A stretch of 12,151 nt of DNA from Candidatus Eiseniibacteriota bacterium (GTDB lineage Bacteria; Eisenbacteria; RBG-16-71-46; SZUA-252): the NCBI GenBank assembly GCA_016880395.1, contig JAEHDN010000229.1, forward strand, positions 1 to 12,151. The letters are read 5' to 3'. The number at the start of each line of letters is the position of its first letter. Position 1 is the stretch's first letter. The notes below the pieces were generated by a model that was not told where the DNA came from, did no database searches, and worked only from the letters and a program-made list of their open reading frames with translations. This document shows, piece after piece, positions 1 through 8,300 of the stretch. A program made the translations under genes and the position numbers.

Positions 1-1554
1 AAGGGCGCAATCCGCAGCTTCGCGCGAAGCGCGAAGCGAGGACGCGCCCGCAGGTCCTCCCGCTCCCTCCCCAACCCCCAAGCTGTGCTTTCCCTTCAAG
101 ACAGTCTTGATAGGCGTCCCCGCCTGGATCGTCGAAGTAGCCCGCGTGCTGTTGAGAATCGCGCCATCCTCCACGCCGATCGCCCCGCCTCCCATCTCGC
201 TCCATAACTGGGAAAACGCGGCCGTTCGAGGGGCGGGCTTGATCACGAGCTTGTCCGGGGTGACGTTGAGCTTGTCCGGGTCCGTGAGCGCCGCCACGCT
301 GCGAATCGAGGCGTAGATCTGCTCCGTCGCCGCGCCCCCCTTCGACTGCCCGATGATCTCCAGGAATTGTCCGGGCTTGATGCGGACGAATCCGGCCGCG
401 ACGTTGGCCTGCCCCTGATCCGTCTGAAGGACCACCGATCCGACCCAGGCCGGGTAGTCGCGGAACTGCTCGGAGTGGCCGTTCGCCGATGAGATCGCGT
501 TCTTGACGCGGAGCGAGTCCACGTACTCGGAAGGGGTGAGCTTCTGGTCCGACGTGGAGCCGAGGGTGAGCTGCATCGTGGCTCCCATGCTCTCATTCGT
601 TGCCACAACCGCCGAGGGGTTGTTCACCGTCTTCCAGCCGCTCGGGAAGATCATCTGGAACCGCAGCTGCGGGTGGTAGAACCGGCTGTTCTCGAAATAG
701 CCGGCGCGGGGATCATCCCCGTACGTTAGCCCTTCGATGTGGCCGCGATAGCTGGCTGCGCCGATTTCCAGATTCGTTGCCGCGCCGGAGACCGAAGCCT
801 CCGCGAGCTGCCGCGTGCGCACCTGCCGGTCGCCCGGATCGGGGTGAGTGGAGAGGAAGCTCGGAAGTCCGGCCCCTTCACGCTCGCCGATCCGCTTCAG
901 GGTCTCGTAGGTCGCCGGGATCTGACGCGGGTCGTAGCGCGCGCGCGCCGAGTACTGGACCCCCAGCTCGTCCGCCTGGGTCTCGTGATCGCGGCTGTAC
1001 TTGAGGAAGAGAAGCCCCATGCCTTGAGCCGCGAGGCCCCCATAGGGACGGAGCCCCGAGAACGCGACCATGCCAACGAGGAGTCCGACCTGCGCGATCT
1101 GCTGGTTCGTGATCTGCTGGGCCGAGTGGCGCGCGGTCACGTGCCCGATCTCATGTCCGAGAACCCCCGCGAGCTGCGCCTCGGAGTTCATGTAGGCCAT
1201 GATCCCGCGCGTGATGTAGATGTACCCGCCCGGGATCGCGAAGGCGTTCACGACGGGTGAGTCGAGGAGCCGGAAGTGCCACGCCAGGGTCGGCAGGTGG
1301 GACACCTTGCCGAGCCGCTGCCCGATCGAGTCGACGTACGCGGCCAGCTTGGGGTCATCGTAGAGGCCGTATTGGCTGATGATGGCCGGATCGGCCTCCC
1401 TCCCCATCTCCAGCTCCTGCCCGCGGGAGACGAGGGATATCTGCTTTGCGCCGGTCGCCGGATTGGTGGCGCAGCCGCTCTGCCCCGCGCCCGCCAGGGC
1501 GAGGGCCGTGAGGAGCCTGGACCACCGTGACCACCGGACCGTCATTCGGAACAT
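1..1554 (-). CDS. M48-family zinc metallopeptidase, probable lipoprotein (3' end outside window)
   Basis: Reading the minus strand from the ATG at 1554-1552 gives 518 codons with no stop before the left edge, so the gene is partial. The N-terminus is a basic, hydrophobic signal sequence followed by GCATNPATG around Cys28. This is the usual start of M48 lipoproteins, although the lipobox (QSGC) is non-canonical. The peptidase domain spans about residues 45-255. It has HEIGH at 134-138 (His134 and His138 zinc ligands, Glu135 catalytic) and SRDHETQADELG at 188-199, where Glu191 is the expected third ligand. A C-terminal part (about 280-485) resembles the non-catalytic extension of larger M48 proteins and ends near AGTPIKTV. 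The family acts in the periplasm or at the outer membrane in envelope protein quality control; the substrate here is unknown. The start is supported by GGGAGGT five nt upstream. The gene is divergent from transketolase. The last 30 or so codons look poorly coding (see findings). The family is certain; the 3' end is not. Confidence 0.93.
   Translation of the reverse strand, partial: MFRMTVRWSRWSRLLTALALAGAGQSGCATNPATGAKQISLVSRGQELEMGREADPAIISQYGLYDDPKLAAYVDSIGQRLGKVSHLPTLAWHFRLLDSPVVNAFAIPGGYIYITRGIMAYMNSEAQLAGVLGHEIGHVTARHSAQQITNQQIAQVGLLVGMVAFSGLRPYGGLAAQGMGLLFLKYSRDHETQADELGVQYSARARYDPRQIPATYETLKRIGEREGAGLPSFLSTHPDPGDRQVRTRQLAEASVSGAATNLEIGAASYRGHIEGLTYGDDPRAGYFENSRFYHPQLRFQMIFPSGWKTVNNPSAVVATNESMGATMQLTLGSTSDQKLTPSEYVDSLRVKNAISSANGHSEQFRDYPAWVGSVVLQTDQGQANVAAGFVRIKPGQFLEIIGQSKGGAATEQIYASIRSVAALTDPDKLNVTPDKLVIKPAPRTAAFSQLWSEMGGGAIGVEDGAILNSTRATSTIQAGTPIKTVLKGKHSLGVGEGAGGPAGASSLRASREAADCAL
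17..37. repeat. GC-rich palindrome and tandem heptamer
   Basis: Positions 17-30 form a perfect 14-bp palindrome, GCTTCGCGCGAAGC, and the right arm GCGAAGC is repeated at once at 31-37. In the minus-strand transcript this can fold as a seven-base-pair stem with a seven-nt loop. No U-tract follows, so it is not a classical terminator. It lies in the doubtful 3' part of the M48 reading frame. Confidence 0.6.
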
Positions 1555-1558
1555 GTCG

Positions 1559-1565
1559 ACCTCCC
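1559..1565 (-). promoter_or_regulatory. Shine-Dalgarno site of the M48 peptidase
   Basis: On the minus strand the sequence reads GGGAGGT, with GGAGG ending five nt before the ATG at 1554. An in-frame ATG three codons later would sit about 14 nt from this site, so the first ATG is preferred. Confidence 0.7.
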
Positions 1566-1646
1566 GTGCCCATCCACGTTAAAGTGGAACTCTGGTCATG
1601 ATACACCGTTACATCGGTTTTCCGACGCCGTAACTGGGCCCGGGCC

Positions 1647-1654
1647 GGGGAGGG
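1647..1654 (+). promoter_or_regulatory. Shine-Dalgarno site of transketolase
   Basis: GGGGAGGG precedes the ATG at 1660 by about six nt. This fixes the transketolase start and fits the conserved N-terminus of the family. Confidence 0.75.
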
Positions 1655-1659
1655 CGTGA

Positions 1660-3687
1660 ATGGCGACGATAGGCGCCGAGCTGGACCAGCTCTGCGTGGA
1701 GACGATCAAGTTCCTCTCCGCGGACGCCGTGGAGAAGGCAAAATCGGGACACCCCGGCGCGCCGATGGGGGGCGCCGACATGGCGTTCGTCCTCTGGTCG
1801 AGGTTCCTCCGCTTCGACCCGCGCGATCCAAACTGGCTCGGACGCGACCGCTTCGTCCTGTCGAACGGGCACGCGTCGATGCTCCTCTACTCGCTCCTCC
1901 ACCTGTTCGGGTTCGACCTGCCGCTCGACGAGATCCGCCGGTTCCGCCAGTGGGGCTCCCGCACGCCGGGGCATTCCGAGCACGGGGACACGCCCGGCGT
2001 GGAGGCCACGACCGGGCCTCTCGGCCAGGGTTTCGGCAATGGGGTCGGTATGGCGCTCGCCCACAAGATGACGGTCGCGCGCTTCCCCGACCTCGAGGAG
2101 GCTCTCGCGTCGCGGGTCTTCGGCATCGTGAGCGACGGCGATCTCATGGAGGGCGTTGCGTCCGAGGCCGCTTCGCTCGCGGGGCATCTTCGCCTCGGCA
2201 ACCTGACGTATCTCTTCGACGACAACCACGTCTCGATCGAGGGCTCCACGGGGCTCGCGTTCACCGAGGACGTGGAGAAGCGCTTCATGGCCTATGGCTG
2301 GCACACGCGTCGGATCGACGGCCACGACCACCGCCAGATCGAGGACGCCCTCGAGGCGGCGATCCGGGAGACCGCGCGCCCCTCGCTCATCCTCGCGCGC
2401 ACCCTGATCGGGAAGGGGGCTCCCACAAAGGCGGGGACCGCGAAGGTGCACGGCGAGCCCCTCGGCCCCGACGAGCTCAAGCGCGCGAAGGAAGCCGCGG
2501 GCTGGCCGCTCGAGCCGGAGCTCTACATTCCGCCCGACGCGCGGGAGCGGTTCCGCGCGATCTCCGAGGAGAAGCGCGCCGCGCGCGAGGAGTGGAATCG
2601 CCGGTACGACGCGCTCCGTTCGAGGGCTCCCGACATCGCGGCGCGGTTCGAGGCCATGCAGCGGCTCGAGCTTCCCGGCGATCTCGAGGCGCGGCTCGCG
2701 GGGGCGGTCGACTCCAAGACGTCCCTCGCGACCAGAGCCTGGTCGGGGAAGGTGATCCAGGTCGCGGCGCGCGCCACGCCGGCGCTCATCGGCGGATCCG
2801 CCGATCTCGGACCGTCGACACTCACGGACATCGAGCAGGGAGGAAGCGTCGAACACGAGGCGCTCGTGCCGGAAGCTCCGGTCGACTACTCCGGACGCAC
2901 GCTCCACTTCGGTGTGCGCGAGCACGCGATGGGGGCGATCGTGAACGGCCTGGCCCTCCATGGCGGCTTCATCCCGTTCGGGGCGACGTTCCTCATCTTC
3001 TCCGACTACATGCGCCCCGCGATCCGGCTGGCGGCGCTCACGGGGCTTCGGTCGATCTTCGTCTTCACGCACGACAGCATCTTCCTCGGCGAGGACGGGC
3101 CGACCCACCAGCCGATCGAGCAGCTTCCGTCCCTTCGCCTGATGCCGAACCTCGACGTGTGGCGGCCGGCCGACGGCCCCGAGACCGCGGCCGCGTGGGC
3201 GGCGGCGATGCGGCGCGCGGAGGGGCCGACCGCGCTCGTCCTCACGCGCCAGAAGCTCGCGCCGATCGGTGAGGACGGAGATCAGCGAGCCCGGCTCTGC
3301 GCGCGCGGCGGATACGTGCTGCGCGAGGGACCCGAGGGCGCGGTCTCGCTCGTGGCCACGGGATCGGAGACGGCGCTCGCGGTCGCTGCGGCGGCGCTCC
3401 TCGAGGCGAAGGGGACCCGGACGCGCGTCGTGTCGATGCCCTGTGTGGAGCAGTTCGCTCGCCAGCCGGACGACTACCGCCGGACGGTGCTGCCCCCGGG
3501 CGCGCGGTTCGTGGTGATCGAGGCGGCGCAGACCGATCCCTGGTGTGCGCTCGTCGGTACGGACGCGCTCCGGATCGGGCTCGACCGGTTCGGCGCGTCG
3601 GCTCCCGCCGAGGCTCTCGCCAAGGAGCTGGGCTTCACCCCGGAGGCGGTGGCGAAACGCGTCGCGCAGTGGCTCCCGACCCGGTGA
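1660..3687 (+). CDS. tkt: Transketolase
   Basis: The 675-residue protein has the usual length for a bacterial transketolase. This thiamine-diphosphate enzyme moves two-carbon ketol units between sugar phosphates in the cytoplasmic pentose phosphate and Calvin-type pathways. Visible landmarks are SGHPGAPMG (29-37; His31), the glycine-rich GPLGQG (119-124), and the thiamine/Mg-binding segment SDGDLMEG (158-165) through DDN (187-189), with Asp159 and Asn189 as expected metal ligands. HFGVREHAMGAI (416-427) contains the catalytic Glu421, and THDSIFLGEDGPTHQP (470-485) contains active-site His471. A C-terminal transketolase domain follows from about residue 535. The motif reads SDG where E. coli has GDG, probably a tolerated family variant. 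The ATG is preceded by a good Shine-Dalgarno site. The stop overlaps the next gene's GTG by 4 nt, which indicates translational coupling. All catalytic residues that I can locate are intact. Confidence 0.97.
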   Translation: MATIGAELDQLCVETIKFLSADAVEKAKSGHPGAPMGGADMAFVLWSRFLRFDPRDPNWLGRDRFVLSNGHASMLLYSLLHLFGFDLPLDEIRRFRQWGSRTPGHSEHGDTPGVEATTGPLGQGFGNGVGMALAHKMTVARFPDLEEALASRVFGIVSDGDLMEGVASEAASLAGHLRLGNLTYLFDDNHVSIEGSTGLAFTEDVEKRFMAYGWHTRRIDGHDHRQIEDALEAAIRETARPSLILARTLIGKGAPTKAGTAKVHGEPLGPDELKRAKEAAGWPLEPELYIPPDARERFRAISEEKRAAREEWNRRYDALRSRAPDIAARFEAMQRLELPGDLEARLAGAVDSKTSLATRAWSGKVIQVAARATPALIGGSADLGPSTLTDIEQGGSVEHEALVPEAPVDYSGRTLHFGVREHAMGAIVNGLALHGGFIPFGATFLIFSDYMRPAIRLAALTGLRSIFVFTHDSIFLGEDGPTHQPIEQLPSLRLMPNLDVWRPADGPETAAAWAAAMRRAEGPTALVLTRQKLAPIGEDGDQRARLCARGGYVLREGPEGAVSLVATGSETALAVAAAALLEAKGTRTRVVSMPCVEQFARQPDDYRRTVLPPGARFVVIEAAQTDPWCALVGTDALRIGLDRFGASAPAEALAKELGFTPEAVAKRVAQWLPTR

Positions 3688-5309
3688 GTCCGGGAGAGCG
3701 CCGCCGCCCGGCGCTCGCCGGGGTCGCGCTCGCGGCGATCCTTCTCCTCGCGCTCGCGCACACGGCCCCGTTCCGGGGCTACCTGACCGACGACACCTTC
3801 ATCCATCTCCAGTTCGCGAAGCATCTCCTCGCGGGCGCCGGCTTCTCCTTCAACGCGAACGAGCCGACGTATGGGGCGACGAGTCCGCTCTGGGTGCTTC
3901 TCATCGCGACCGCCGGCGTGCTCGTGCCGGGGAGCGCATCCACACCCGCGGATGTCTCAACGATGCCGGCGCTCGCCTGGGTGGCGAAGGCGTGGGGGCT
4001 CGCGTGTCTCCTCCTCGCGATCGCTCTCCTCCACCGCCTCGGGCGCCGCCTCGGCTGGACCCCTGGCCTCGCCCTCGTGGCCCCGTTCGTCCTCGCGGCC
4101 AACGCATGGGCGGCGCGATGGACGGGGTCGGGCATGGAGACTCCGCTCGCGATCCTCCTCGTGATCGCCTCGCTCGACGCGCTCGCGCGCACGCTGATCG
4201 AAGGGCGGAGCGCGTGGCCTATGGGCGCTCTCCTCGGCTTCGCGTTCCTCGCCCGGCCGGAGTGCGGGCTCCTTTTCATGCTCGCGGCCGCGGCCCTCCT
4301 GGGGACCGCTGCGACCCGGGGACGTTGCATCGGGCTGGTCGGGGGGGCGGCCCTTGCCGTCGGGCCGTGGCTCGTCACGGCGTGGCACTGGTTCCACCGG
4401 CTGCTTCCCAACACGAGCGCGGCCAAGGCGGGCGCCTTTGGCAATCTCGAGCTGGCGGCCGCGGCGCTCCGCACCTCGCTCCGGATCCTCCTCGCGACCG
4501 ACGCGCTTCCGGTCGCGCTCGCGGTCGTGGGCCTCGCCCTGGCCGGGCCGGAGGCTCTTCGACGCCAGCCGCCGGAGCGGAGAGCCTTCTGGATCGCGGT
4601 CGCCGCCTGGCCCCTCGCGCTCGTCTTCGGGCTCGCGATGGGCGGCGTGCAAGTTGTATCCCGGTACCTCCTTCCGGCGCTTCCTTCACTTGCTCTCTTG
4701 GGTGTGGCGTCGATGGCCTGGCTGACCGATCGGCTCCGAGCGCCGCTGCGTACTGCGGCGTGGGCAGCGCTCCTTCTCGCCTACGCGGGGCAGAATGGGT
4801 TCCTCACGCTCCGGTACGACCTGCCGCACGCCATCCGGCACACTGCGGGACTGCGCTCGTCCTTGGGGGAGTACGGTCTCTGGGCGCGGCGGCAAACGCC
4901 TCCGGGCACGCTCTTCGCGCTCCCCGATATCGGTGCGTTCGGCTTCTACTCGAATCGCCCGGTCCTCGATCTCTTCGGCCTCGTGACGCCAGGGATGGCG
5001 CCGATCACGGTGGGCGCGGGGTACGACGCGGTGGTGGAGCGGCTCCTCTTCCAGCCGTTCGGGCGGGCCACGTACCTGATCGACCGGGCGCAGGTGGCGG
5101 GGCGGCTGGCTCGAAAGGACGATCCGGACGATCCCTATCGCCTGCTCGAGTCCCGCACCATTCCCGATCTCGGGCTCACGCGTCCGGGCAGCTGGTTCTA
5201 CTCTCTCTACGAGGTGGACTGGGCCGTATACGACCGGTCCCATCCCCATCTGGCGGAGTTGAAGACCCCGGTCGGGCACGGTATCATCATGGGGCTCCCG
5301 CGGTCCTGA
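3684..5309 (+). CDS. Polytopic GT-C-type membrane glycosyltransferase (AftB/GT39-like)
   Basis: The GTG at 3684 shares GTGA with the transketolase stop and gives a 541-residue protein. Longer in-frame starts would lie deep inside transketolase and encode arginine-rich nonsense. About ten to twelve hydrophobic helices are visible, starting at about residue 11 and recurring to about 372, followed by a soluble C-terminal region of about 170 residues. The first extracytoplasmic loop carries LTDDTFIHLQFA with Asp36-Asp37, the acidic pair typical of GT-C enzymes that use polyprenyl-phosphate sugars, then GAGFSFN and YGATSPLW (63-70). Other family-like segments are WTGSGMETPL (146-155), SRYLLPALP (326-334), and DIGAFGFYSNRPVLDLFGLV (415-434). 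These resemble the mycobacterial arabinosyltransferase AftB and related GT39-like proteins. Such enzymes transfer a sugar outside the inner membrane to a glycan, lipid or protein. Donor and acceptor cannot be read from the sequence. No clear Shine-Dalgarno site precedes the GTG, consistent with coupling to the upstream gene. Confidence 0.85.
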   Translation: MSPGERRRPALAGVALAAILLLALAHTAPFRGYLTDDTFIHLQFAKHLLAGAGFSFNANEPTYGATSPLWVLLIATAGVLVPGSASTPADVSTMPALAWVAKAWGLACLLLAIALLHRLGRRLGWTPGLALVAPFVLAANAWAARWTGSGMETPLAILLVIASLDALARTLIEGRSAWPMGALLGFAFLARPECGLLFMLAAAALLGTAATRGRCIGLVGGAALAVGPWLVTAWHWFHRLLPNTSAAKAGAFGNLELAAAALRTSLRILLATDALPVALAVVGLALAGPEALRRQPPERRAFWIAVAAWPLALVFGLAMGGVQVVSRYLLPALPSLALLGVASMAWLTDRLRAPLRTAAWAALLLAYAGQNGFLTLRYDLPHAIRHTAGLRSSLGEYGLWARRQTPPGTLFALPDIGAFGFYSNRPVLDLFGLVTPGMAPITVGAGYDAVVERLLFQPFGRATYLIDRAQVAGRLARKDDPDDPYRLLESRTIPDLGLTRPGSWFYSLYEVDWAVYDRSHPHLAELKTPVGHGIIMGLPRS

Positions 5310-5339
5310 TCGCGTCCCGTGTCGTAGGCGGTAACCTTC

Positions 5340-8300
5340 TTGCGTTCTTGCATCTTCCCGTCCTGGGCTCGCCTCGCTTCTAGCCTCCTCCTCGTCCTCG
5401 CCTGGCCCTCGGCGCCCGCGCGCGCGCTGCCGGCCGGGCCTTCCCGGTCAGCGGGGGATCCCGCGCTCGCAGCCCCCTTCGCGCCCACGCTCCTCCCGTC
5501 CACGTCGGGCTCGCCGGTCGAGTGCGTGATCGTCGCTCCCGACTCGCTCGCCGACATCTTCCAGCGCCTGGCCGATTACCAAACCCGGGCCGGTCGCTCG
5601 AGCGTCGTGCGGTCGCTCTCGACCGTGCGCTCCCTGGATCCGCGCTCGAACGACCTGGCGCAGGCCGTGCGAAGCTTTCTGCGCTCGGCGTACGAGCTGT
5701 GGGGGACGAAGTACGCGATCCTCGCAGCCGACCACGACGCCATTCCGATGCGCGTCGTGCGCGTGCTCCTGCCCGAGACGGAGGAAATCCCGACGGACAT
5801 GTACTACGCCGATCTCGACGGCACGTGGGACGGGAACGGAAACGGGATCTACGGAGAGGTCGCGGACAGTCTCGACATGACGCCCGACCTGCTCGTCGGG
5901 CGCCTGTCCGCATCCAACCGCGCCGAGGCGACGATCCTCGTCGACAAGGCGCTCCTCTACGCGCAGACGCCCCCTGCCGTCGCCAAGGAGCTGATGCTCG
6001 CGGAGGTGCTCTTCCCCTCGACGTGGCAACCCGGTCAGCCGTGGTCCACCGACGGAGCGGCCAACGCGGAGTCACTCCGTGTGCGAGCGCCTGCATGCGC
6101 GGCGATCGAGCGGCGGTACGAGAACAGCACCGTCTATCCGGGATCCCTTCCGCTCACGAAGGTGTCGGCCCTCACGGCGCTCGCCTTGCCGCGCCACATC
6201 GTGGTCCACGTGGGGCACGGCTCGAGGTCGCAGCTCTCGGTGGGGAGCGAGATCGTGACCGCATCGGAGCTGGCGGCCGTGAGCAACGACTCGGCGGCGC
6301 TCTGGATCTCGAACGATTGCGCCTCGGCGGCCGTCGACTACGACTGCGTCGCGGAGCGGCTCCTCCGGAAGCCGAAGGGAGGGGCCTTCGCGTACGTCGG
6401 GGCGACCCGCGATGCGTGGCCCACGAACGATGTCACGATCTCGGAGACGCTCTACAGCGCGCTCTTCGGCACCGGCTCACTCACGCTCGGCGAGGCGGTG
6501 GAGGATGCGCGCGCCGCCCTCGGCCCAGCGGTCCATGACGAGACCCTGAGCCGGTGGGGCTACTTCGAGACCGTGCTCCTCGGCGTGCCTTCGGAGCGCA
6601 TCTGGAAATGCCAGCCGACGGCGCTCGCGGTCGCGCGCCCTGCCACGGTTCCGCTCCAGGCGGGGAGCTTCACCGTCACCGTGACCTCGGGCGGCGCGCC
6701 CGTCGAGTCGGCGCTCGTGGTCGCATGGAAGGCGGGAGAGGACTACCGCAGCGTCGTCACGAACGCGTCCGGGCAGGCGACCGTGCCGTTCCATCCGGCC
6801 ACGACGGGGGCGCTCTCGCTCGCGGTGGATGCGCCCGGCCATCTGCCGTCGCTCGACTCGCTCTTGGTCACTGCGTCCGCCGGGGCGAAGTACTCGGTTC
6901 TGAGCCCAGGGACGCGCGACGACCTGGGCGGCGACGCCGACGGCTCCATCGGGGCGGGCGAGACCTTCGGGATCGCGGGCACGATCCGGAACGCCGGGAA
7001 CGGCGCCGGCTCTGGATCCCTCACGGTGACCCTGCAGGCTCTCTCCTCCGGCGTCGTCGTCGACGTCTCCTCGGGCACGGCTCCACTGCTCGCGGCCGGA
7101 GCGCAGACCGCGGTGCCCACGTCGCTCCGCGCCCACGCGCTGGCCTCGCCCGCCGCGGAGCGGTCCGAGCGGCTGCGCCTCATCGTGACCGACGGCGTGC
7201 GGCGGGACACGACCGAGATCGCGTTCGCGGTGGGCGCTCCCGCCCCGATCGTCACGAAGAACGTGTTCAACGATGCCATCGCCGGGGGGAATGGAAACGG
7301 GACGCTCGACCCGAACGAAACCGGCTCGTACGCCTTCACGATCGGAAACGACGGCAGCGCCCGGGCGCGCACGCTGCAGCTAGAGCTCCTGAATCCGGCA
7401 GCGGGCGTCACCGTCATCGACGCGAGCGCCTCGCTCGGAGACCTCGCGGCGGGAGCGGTGTTCTCGTCTCCGGCGCTCCGCTTCCAGGTGGGCGCGTCCG
7501 TGCCGGCGGGCCGGTTGTTCGACCTCCGGCTGCAGGACGCCTATGGCCACGCCTGGACGTTCGGCATCGAGCGCGCGGCACCGGTCGCCCCCACGGGGCT
7601 TCGCGTCGACGCGTCCTCGGTGAACCGGATCGTGCTCGCGTGGAACGCCGTCCTGGCTCCGGACCTCCTCGGCTACCGCGTCTACCGTGGGCCGAACGAC
7701 AACTCGACCCCGGTGGCCGTCACGGTCCTGCCCGTGCGCGGCATCCCGTCGTACGAGGACATCGGTCTCGCAAACCTCACCTCGTATCGCTATCAGGTGA
7801 GCGCCGTCGACTCGAGCGGAAACGAGGGGCCGCGCTCCACGATTCTGCTCGCGAGCACCACGCCGCCGTCGCGCGTGGGCTGGCCGGTCGCGATGGGGCA
7901 GTCGACATCCTCGAACGTGTGTCTCGCGGACCTCGACCACGACGGCAAGCCCGAGGTGTTGGCGGGCTCGGATTACCTCTACGCGGTCCGGAGCGACGGC
8001 ACGGACTGGATCGACGGGGATCATGACCCGGTGACCACCGGGATCTTCAGCACCGCGCTCCATCACATCGCGTCATCGCCCGCGGCCGCCGACCTCGATT
8101 TCGACGGCACGCCGGAGATCATCGGGGCGTCCTGGGACGACTCGACGGTGGCGGTGTTCCACGCCAACGGCACGATGGCTCCAGGCTGGCCGCGGAAGGG
8201 AGCGGCCCCTTTCTGGTCCGTGCCGGCCATCGGCGACATCGACGGCGACGGGCAGCTCGAGATCGTGATCGGCTCGAACGCCGCGGGGAGGCTCTACGCG

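Larger units (their letters stand above)
1555..1659. promoter_or_regulatory. Divergent intergenic region with probable back-to-back promoters
   Basis: These 105 nt separate the start codons of the minus-strand M48 gene and the plus-strand transketolase, so promoters for both must lie here or overlap the gene starts. The central part (about 1574-1625) is clearly richer in A/T than its surroundings. On the minus strand TATCAT (1603-1598) resembles a -10 hexamer and would give a leader of about 36 nt, but I see no good -35 element at the right distance. An imperfect 14-nt dyad, CCACGTTAAAGTGG, lies at 1574-1587 and could be an operator. The assignment rests on gene layout; the individual hexamers are weak. 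Confidence 0.45.

Noticed and set aside
243..608. A 121-codon minus-strand frame overlapping the M48 gene
   Set aside because: It is Arg/Ser-rich and in a different frame from the M48 product, which is continuous and conserved through this stretch.
1609..3108. A 499-codon open frame on the minus strand opposite transketolase
   Set aside because: It is an antisense shadow caused by G/C-ending codons: its product is dominated by Arg, Glu and Pro, has no recognisable domain, and lies opposite a clearly conserved gene.
1656..3272. A 538-codon plus-strand frame overlapping transketolase
   Set aside because: The product is extremely rich in Arg, Gly and Ala with no domain, and it is out of frame with the intact transketolase motifs.
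3543..3683. Extended N-terminus of the membrane glycosyltransferase
   Set aside because: These 47 extra codons lie wholly inside transketolase, encode Arg-rich sequence unlike a signal or membrane segment, and are unnecessary given the GTG at 3684.
5310..5339. Possible separate promoter for the C25 peptidase gene
   Set aside because: The 30-nt gap contains no recognisable -10/-35 pair; read-through from the upstream gene is simpler. A promoter inside the upstream gene cannot be excluded.
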